Positions 60,655-64,000 of a stretch of 64,000 bases of DNA are shown here, one piece after another. Below the pieces are notes generated by a model. The model searched no databases, had not been told where the DNA came from, and saw nothing but the letters and a program-made list of their open reading frames with translations. Position 1 is the stretch's first letter. Every line of letters starts with the position of its first letter. Origin of the DNA: Mucilaginibacter sp. cycad4. GTDB lineage: Bacteria > Bacteroidota > Bacteroidia > Sphingobacteriales > Sphingobacteriaceae. The stretch lies in the NCBI RefSeq assembly GCF_034263275.1, contig NZ_CP139559.1, positions 5,456,001 to 5,520,000 of the forward strand, read 5' to 3'. The position numbers and the translations under genes are program-made.

Positions 60655-61068
60655 ATGATCCGTGTACGGTCTAAAGTTGTACTGTTGGTTGCCCCCCATG
60701 TAGTTGGCCTTGAGGTATTGCCTAATAACAAGGTTTTTAAACATATTTCAACCATTCCGGCTATTTTTCCATGCATACACGATATCAAACCCAACCTGCT
60801 CATACTTGATTACGACTATCTTGTTAAAGATATCGAAAAGATCCTCCGCCGTTTAAGCGCAAACATTGCATACAAAAACATCAGGATCTGCTGCTATAAA
60901 AATAAATGGCACTCCAAAGTTGATCCTTTCCTGAAAACATTAGGCGTTGACCATATTTTTTATGCTGAGGATATGCAGGACGAAGTCACCAGGAAAAGCG
61001 TATTCGACGCCATTGGCAATGTTATAATGGACGGGACGTTTTTTAGCTTATTAAAGCCGGTGCATTGA
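60655..61068 (+). CDS. Conserved hypothetical protein, receiver-like
   Basis: A 137-residue protein I cannot name. The pattern resembles the alternating beta-alpha of a response-regulator receiver: strand VVLLVAPHVVG, LLILDYDYLVKDIEKIL with an Asp after a hydrophobic strand, and ADVIRICC-type strand NIRICCYKNKW. The phosphoacceptor setting (PNLLILDYD) is similar to a receiver Asp, but conserved Thr/Lys positions are not clear. It starts at the ATG at 60655 (a TTG two codons upstream is possible). About 170 A/T-rich bases precede it. Confidence 0.5.
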   Translation: MIRVRSKVVLLVAPHVVGLEVLPNNKVFKHISTIPAIFPCIHDIKPNLLILDYDYLVKDIEKILRRLSANIAYKNIRICCYKNKWHSKVDPFLKTLGVDHIFYAEDMQDEVTRKSVFDAIGNVIMDGTFFSLLKPVH

Positions 61069-61259
61069 GTGCCCGTTTCTCTTAGATATCATTGCGAGCG
61101 TGGCGCGGCAATCGCACCCAAGCATGCTCACTCTGTATACAGCGCTGCGCTGGTAATAACGTGTTTTAATTCTTATATCATGGTTCTTGCCATCCTGATT
61201 CTTAATGTCTTGCTTCCTGATTCTTGATCTCTTGCTTCTGACTTGTCTTGCCTCTCCTC

Positions 61260-62045
61260 TTAAATTACTACATCACCCTCAAAAACCCTCACAGCAGGCC
61301 CTTCTAAAAAGATCTCTGTAAAAGCGCTGCCATCATAATCAAAACGGATATTGAGGTTCCCTCCCAATACTTTTATGGGAGTGGTGATATGGCCGGTTTG
61401 TTGTTTGTGCTGCGCCATGGCCAGGGCAACGGCAGTTACGCCTGTACCGCAGGCAAAGGTTTCATCCTCTACCCCGCGCTCAAAAGTGCGTACAAAGTAG
61501 CCCTCCTCCATCGGTTCAACAAAATTTACATTAATGCCGTTTTTGCGGTAGGTGGCATTGTTGCGGATGGCATGGCCCTCCTGGTAAACGTTGCGCTGTT
61601 CAAGCCCGTCAACCAGTTTTACATAGTGCGGCGAGCCGGTGTTAAGCACATAAGCGTCGGCATCGGTATTAACTTCGTTTACGTTGATCATTTGCAGGCT
61701 CACCCAATCGCCTTCATCTGAAATTTTGGCATAATGCGGACCATCTACCGCCAAAAATTCAGTTTCGGAATTGATAACGCCTAAAAATTTGGCAAAAGCC
61801 ACAATGCAGCGACCGCCATTGCCGCACATGCTGCTCGGCTGGCCGTCGGCATTGTAATAAATCATCTCAAAATCGTACCCTTCCTTGTTTTGCAGCAGCA
61901 TCAAGCCATCGCCCCCGATACCGAAACGACGATCGCACAGGTAAGAAATCAGCTTAGGATTATGATGATCAACGCGGTTATCGCGGTTATCAATCAAAAT
62001 AAAATCATTTCCTGCACCCTGGTATTTATAAAAATGTATCTTCAC
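61260..62045 (-). CDS. dapF: Diaminopimelate epimerase
   Basis: A 261-residue enzyme that converts LL- to meso-diaminopimelate for lysine and peptidoglycan. Both catalytic cysteines are present: Cys74 in SMCGNGGRC and Cys199 in ETFACGTGVTAVA. The opening FYKYQGAGNDFILIDN is the family N-terminus. The start is GTG at 62045, since upstream in-frame codons (to 62099) give residues not shared with the family. A 191-base stretch from 61069 holds a fragment of the GTCATTGCGAG-type repeat near 61089 and no gene. Confidence 0.95.
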   Translation of the reverse strand: MKIHFYKYQGAGNDFILIDNRDNRVDHHNPKLISYLCDRRFGIGGDGLMLLQNKEGYDFEMIYYNADGQPSSMCGNGGRCIVAFAKFLGVINSETEFLAVDGPHYAKISDEGDWVSLQMINVNEVNTDADAYVLNTGSPHYVKLVDGLEQRNVYQEGHAIRNNATYRKNGINVNFVEPMEEGYFVRTFERGVEDETFACGTGVTAVALAMAQHKQQTGHITTPIKVLGGNLNIRFDYDGSAFTEIFLEGPAVRVFEGDVVI

Positions 62046-62158
62046 AATTATCCTGTTAATATCAGCCCCCTTAGTCTTCAACAAAACCCGTGCTAACAAT
62101 TAAAATAGCCGATGTTTATCTATTTAACAAATTTTAACAAAAAACGGGATAACTAATC

Positions 62159-62191
62159 ATTGATTATCTCGTCTATATGGTATTAAATTTG
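62159..62191 (+). promoter_or_regulatory. Promoter of the DegP/HtrA gene
   Basis: ATTG at 62159-62162, a 21-base spacer, and TAAATTTG at 62184-62191 (full TAnnTTTG match). A start near 62198 gives a leader of about 39 bases before the ATG at 62237. Confidence 0.55.
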
Positions 62192-62236
62192 ATCTGTAAA
62201 ATAAGTAAACTTAATAATAAGAAAGGCAAATAATAA

Positions 62237-63766
62237 ATGAAAAAGATTGGTTTAACACTATTAACCGCTTTTGTTGGAGGTGCGATGGCCTTAGGTGTAT
62301 ACAAGGTTATCGAAAACAAGTACTCTGACAACCTGAGCTTTGAAGACAAGCAAAAGGTATATTTTACAAGCAACCCAATGGCTGCAGTTTCATCAACCGG
62401 CGATCTGGATTTTACCCAGGCAGCAGCGGCAGCAACCCCGGCGGTGGTTTACATCCGCACTACTTACACTAACAAAGCCGGCGGCGGTCAGGATCAGCTG
62501 GAGCAAATGTTTGGCGATATGTTCGGTCAGCGGGTGCGCCCTCAGGGGCCGCAAATGGCATCAGGCTCTGGCGTTATCATTTCGCCCGATGGTTACATTG
62601 TAACCAACAACCACGTGGTTGAAAAAGCCGATAAAATTACCGTTGCCACTAATGATCACCGTACTTTCAGCGCCAAAGTTATCGGCACCGACCCAAGTAC
62701 AGATCTTGCCCTCATTAAAGTGAGCGCTACCAACCTGCCAATTGTAAAATTAGGCAACAGCGATGACGCTAAAGTTGGCGAGTGGGTTTTAGCTGTGGGC
62801 AACCCCTTTAACCTAACATCAACCGTTACAGCAGGGATCATTAGCGCCAAAGGCCGTAATATTGGTATCATTGGCAGCGAAAACAATGATGACGACAATC
62901 CGTTTGGCCGTACCCGCAACCAGTCGACTCCTAAGCTGAACAAAGCTATCGAGTCGTTTATCCAAACTGATGCGGCCATTAACCCTGGTAACAGCGGTGG
63001 CGCACTGGTTAACACCCGCGGCGAACTGATCGGTATTAACGCCGCTATCGCTTCTCACACCGGCTCGTACGAAGGTTATGGATTTGCTATCCCTGTTAAC
63101 CTGGCTAAAAAAGTATTAAACGATATCAAGAAATTCGGTACTGTAAAACGTGGTTTTGTAGGTGTAACTTTCACCGAGCTTAACCCCGACGTAGCCCAAA
63201 AACTCGACGTAACAACCACTAATGGCTTGTACGTGAACGACCTTGTACCGGGCGGTGGTGCCGAACAGGCAGGTTTGCGCAAAGGTGATATCATTGTTAA
63301 GGTTGAAGGTCAGCCGGTTTATGAATCATCTGATCTGCAGGAACGCGTAGGCCGTTTACAGCCCGGCGATAAGATTAACGTTACTGTACTGCGCGATGGC
63401 AAGGACAAAGATTTCGCGGTAACGCTTAAAGGCGATGCCGTAGCGCCATCAAACCGCATTGCAGCATCAAAGTCGGCCGAAGAGCTGTTTAACAAACTGG
63501 GCGCAAGCTTCCACGCTTTAACCCCTGCCGAAAAAAACAGGCTGCATGTTAACGCCGGTGTACTGGTAACCCAGGTACGTGAAGGAGGTTTATTTGACGC
63601 TGCCGAAATACCTGAAGGCGTAGTGATCACCAGCATTAACAAATTGCCTATCGCCAGTATCGATGATATTGACAGGGCAATTGTAAAACCGATCCAGGGC
63701 AATATTATCATTGCCGGCATCTACCCTGATGGTTCGCACTTCAGCAGCGCGTTCCCGGCTCAATAA
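62237..63766 (+). CDS. degP: Do-family serine protease (DegP/HtrA)
   Basis: A 509-residue periplasmic protease/chaperone anchored or exported by an N-terminal hydrophobic segment (GLTLLTAFVGGAMALGVY). The trypsin-like domain has the triad His126 (VTNNHVV), Asp156 (STDLALI) and Ser253 (NPGNSGGAL). Two PDZ domains follow (about 290-390 and 420-505; KRGFVGVTFTEL, and ITSINKLPIASIDDID). It degrades or refolds damaged envelope proteins under stress. Monocistronic with its own promoter and terminator. Confidence 0.95.
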   Translation: MKKIGLTLLTAFVGGAMALGVYKVIENKYSDNLSFEDKQKVYFTSNPMAAVSSTGDLDFTQAAAAATPAVVYIRTTYTNKAGGGQDQLEQMFGDMFGQRVRPQGPQMASGSGVIISPDGYIVTNNHVVEKADKITVATNDHRTFSAKVIGTDPSTDLALIKVSATNLPIVKLGNSDDAKVGEWVLAVGNPFNLTSTVTAGIISAKGRNIGIIGSENNDDDNPFGRTRNQSTPKLNKAIESFIQTDAAINPGNSGGALVNTRGELIGINAAIASHTGSYEGYGFAIPVNLAKKVLNDIKKFGTVKRGFVGVTFTELNPDVAQKLDVTTTNGLYVNDLVPGGGAEQAGLRKGDIIVKVEGQPVYESSDLQERVGRLQPGDKINVTVLRDGKDKDFAVTLKGDAVAPSNRIAASKSAEELFNKLGASFHALTPAEKNRLHVNAGVLVTQVREGGLFDAAEIPEGVVITSINKLPIASIDDIDRAIVKPIQGNIIIAGIYPDGSHFSSAFPAQ

Positions 63767-63793
63767 GTTTTTTTTAAGTGATTTTGTATATTG

Positions 63794-63823
63794 AAGCCCC
63801 GGTCTCTTTTGAGATCGGGGCTT
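63794..63823 (+). terminator. Intrinsic terminator after degP
   Basis: AAGCCCCGGTCTC and GAGATCGGGGCTT pair with one mismatch around a TTTT loop, followed by TTGTTTTT. Confidence 0.85.
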
Positions 63824-63946
63824 TGTTTTTATGGAGAATTTTCGGGACTTGAAAGGGCTTTTGTGGTAATTAACTTACATCGTCGCCCTCTTGGCCGGGC
63901 CATAGCCGTTAACCTAAGCAATTGTTTGAACAAAGGGTTTTAAAAA

Positions 63947-63960
63947 TCCCCTCTCGAGAG
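63947..63960. repeat. Left part of a palindromic repeat, cut by an IS
   Basis: TCCCCTCTCGAGAG matches the start of the repeat family seen at 40611 and 52437 with one change (T to C). It stops exactly where a second IS end begins. Confidence 0.75.
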
Positions 63961-64000
63961 CAGGGCCGTTGCATTCTACTATTCAGTTCTTAATAACACG
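63961..64000 (+). mobile_element. Left end of a second, diverged ISAs1-type element (cut by window edge)
   Basis: CAGGGCCGTTGCATTCTAC matches 17 of 19 bases of the inverted repeat of the complete IS at 40625, and the next bases (TATTCAGTTCTTAATAACACG) differ from it. The element therefore belongs to the same family but is not the same copy. Only 40 bases are in the window. Confidence 0.75.

Noticed and set aside
61080..61259. Possible small RNA or tRNA between the hypothetical gene and dapF
   Set aside because: No cloverleaf; part of it matches the GTCATTGCGAG repeat family and the rest is low-complexity TTGCTTCTTGAT-type sequence.

Overview
The window looks like chromosome of a Bacteroidota bacterium, most likely a Sphingobacteriaceae member close to Mucilaginibacter. 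The evidence is a SusC/SusD pair, a GLPGLI protein, several CarboxypepD_reg/TonB-type barrels, Bacteroidota-type promoters (TTTG-N19-21-TAnnTTTG), few Shine-Dalgarno sites, moderate GC, and abundant short palindromic intergenic repeats. The genus is an inference from general protein resemblance. I saw no tRNA, rRNA or CRISPR array.

Layout. 0-6.6 kb: GLPGLI protein with an outer-membrane barrel, then a rifamycin phosphotransferase-type enzyme. 6.9-10.6 kb: Fnr-like regulator, small membrane protein, CLC chloride channel, DUF4242 protein. 10.6-16.5 kb: a SusC-SusD-PI-PLC nutrient-uptake operon. 16.8-25.9 kb: assorted genes, including an MFS carrier, a DUF4097 repeat protein, a frameshifted VOC gene, a divergent deformylase, and a Crp-type regulator with two classic TGTGA-N6-TCACA boxes in front of a YceI / tautomerase-SDR fusion / lumazine-binding-like block, followed by nitronate monooxygenase and an MBL-fold hydrolase.

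25.9-54.3 kb holds the main system, a flexirubin / aryl-polyene pigment cluster in two divergent arms. The leftward arm encodes a glycosyltransferase-DUF2062 fusion, a giant MMPL-acyltransferase-methyltransferase fusion, a phytoene-desaturase-like flavoprotein, a C45 Ntn-hydrolase, a phosphopantetheinyl transferase and an aryl-CoA-type ligase. It runs on into a K+/H+-type antiporter and an HPP protein. The rightward arm begins with tyrosine ammonia-lyase (4-coumarate starter) and a ketoreductase. It is interrupted by an ISAs1-family insertion sequence, then continues with three ketosynthases, a Cys-less ketosynthase partner, a ketosynthase-like protein, two ACPs, two hotdog dehydratases with complementary catalytic residues, a lipid acyltransferase, a thioesterase, a halogenase-like flavoprotein, a deacetylase, a LolA-like carrier and a lipoprotein. 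I propose that 4-coumarate is loaded on ACP, extended and dehydrated to a polyene, ring-modified, then moved to the outer membrane by the MMPL/LolA proteins. The dialkylresorcinol (darA/darB) genes expected for a true flexirubin are not in the window.

54.4-64 kb: membrane protein plus Crp-type regulator, a 57-residue membrane protein, an outer-membrane barrel, an MxKDx-repeat protein, MazG-like pyrophosphohydrolase, DUF4349 lipoprotein, dapF, and a DegP/HtrA protease. The last 40 bases are the end of a second, diverged ISAs1-type element sitting in the same palindromic target motif as the first.

The most unusual items are: both IS ends placed at one decamer inside a repeat family; a canonical A_AAA_AAA slippery site joining two transposase frames; tandem 141-bp repeat units (a multiple of three) that leave the lolA-like frame open at its 5' end; the complementary dehydratase pair; the tautomerase-SDR fusion; and the trifunctional exporter.
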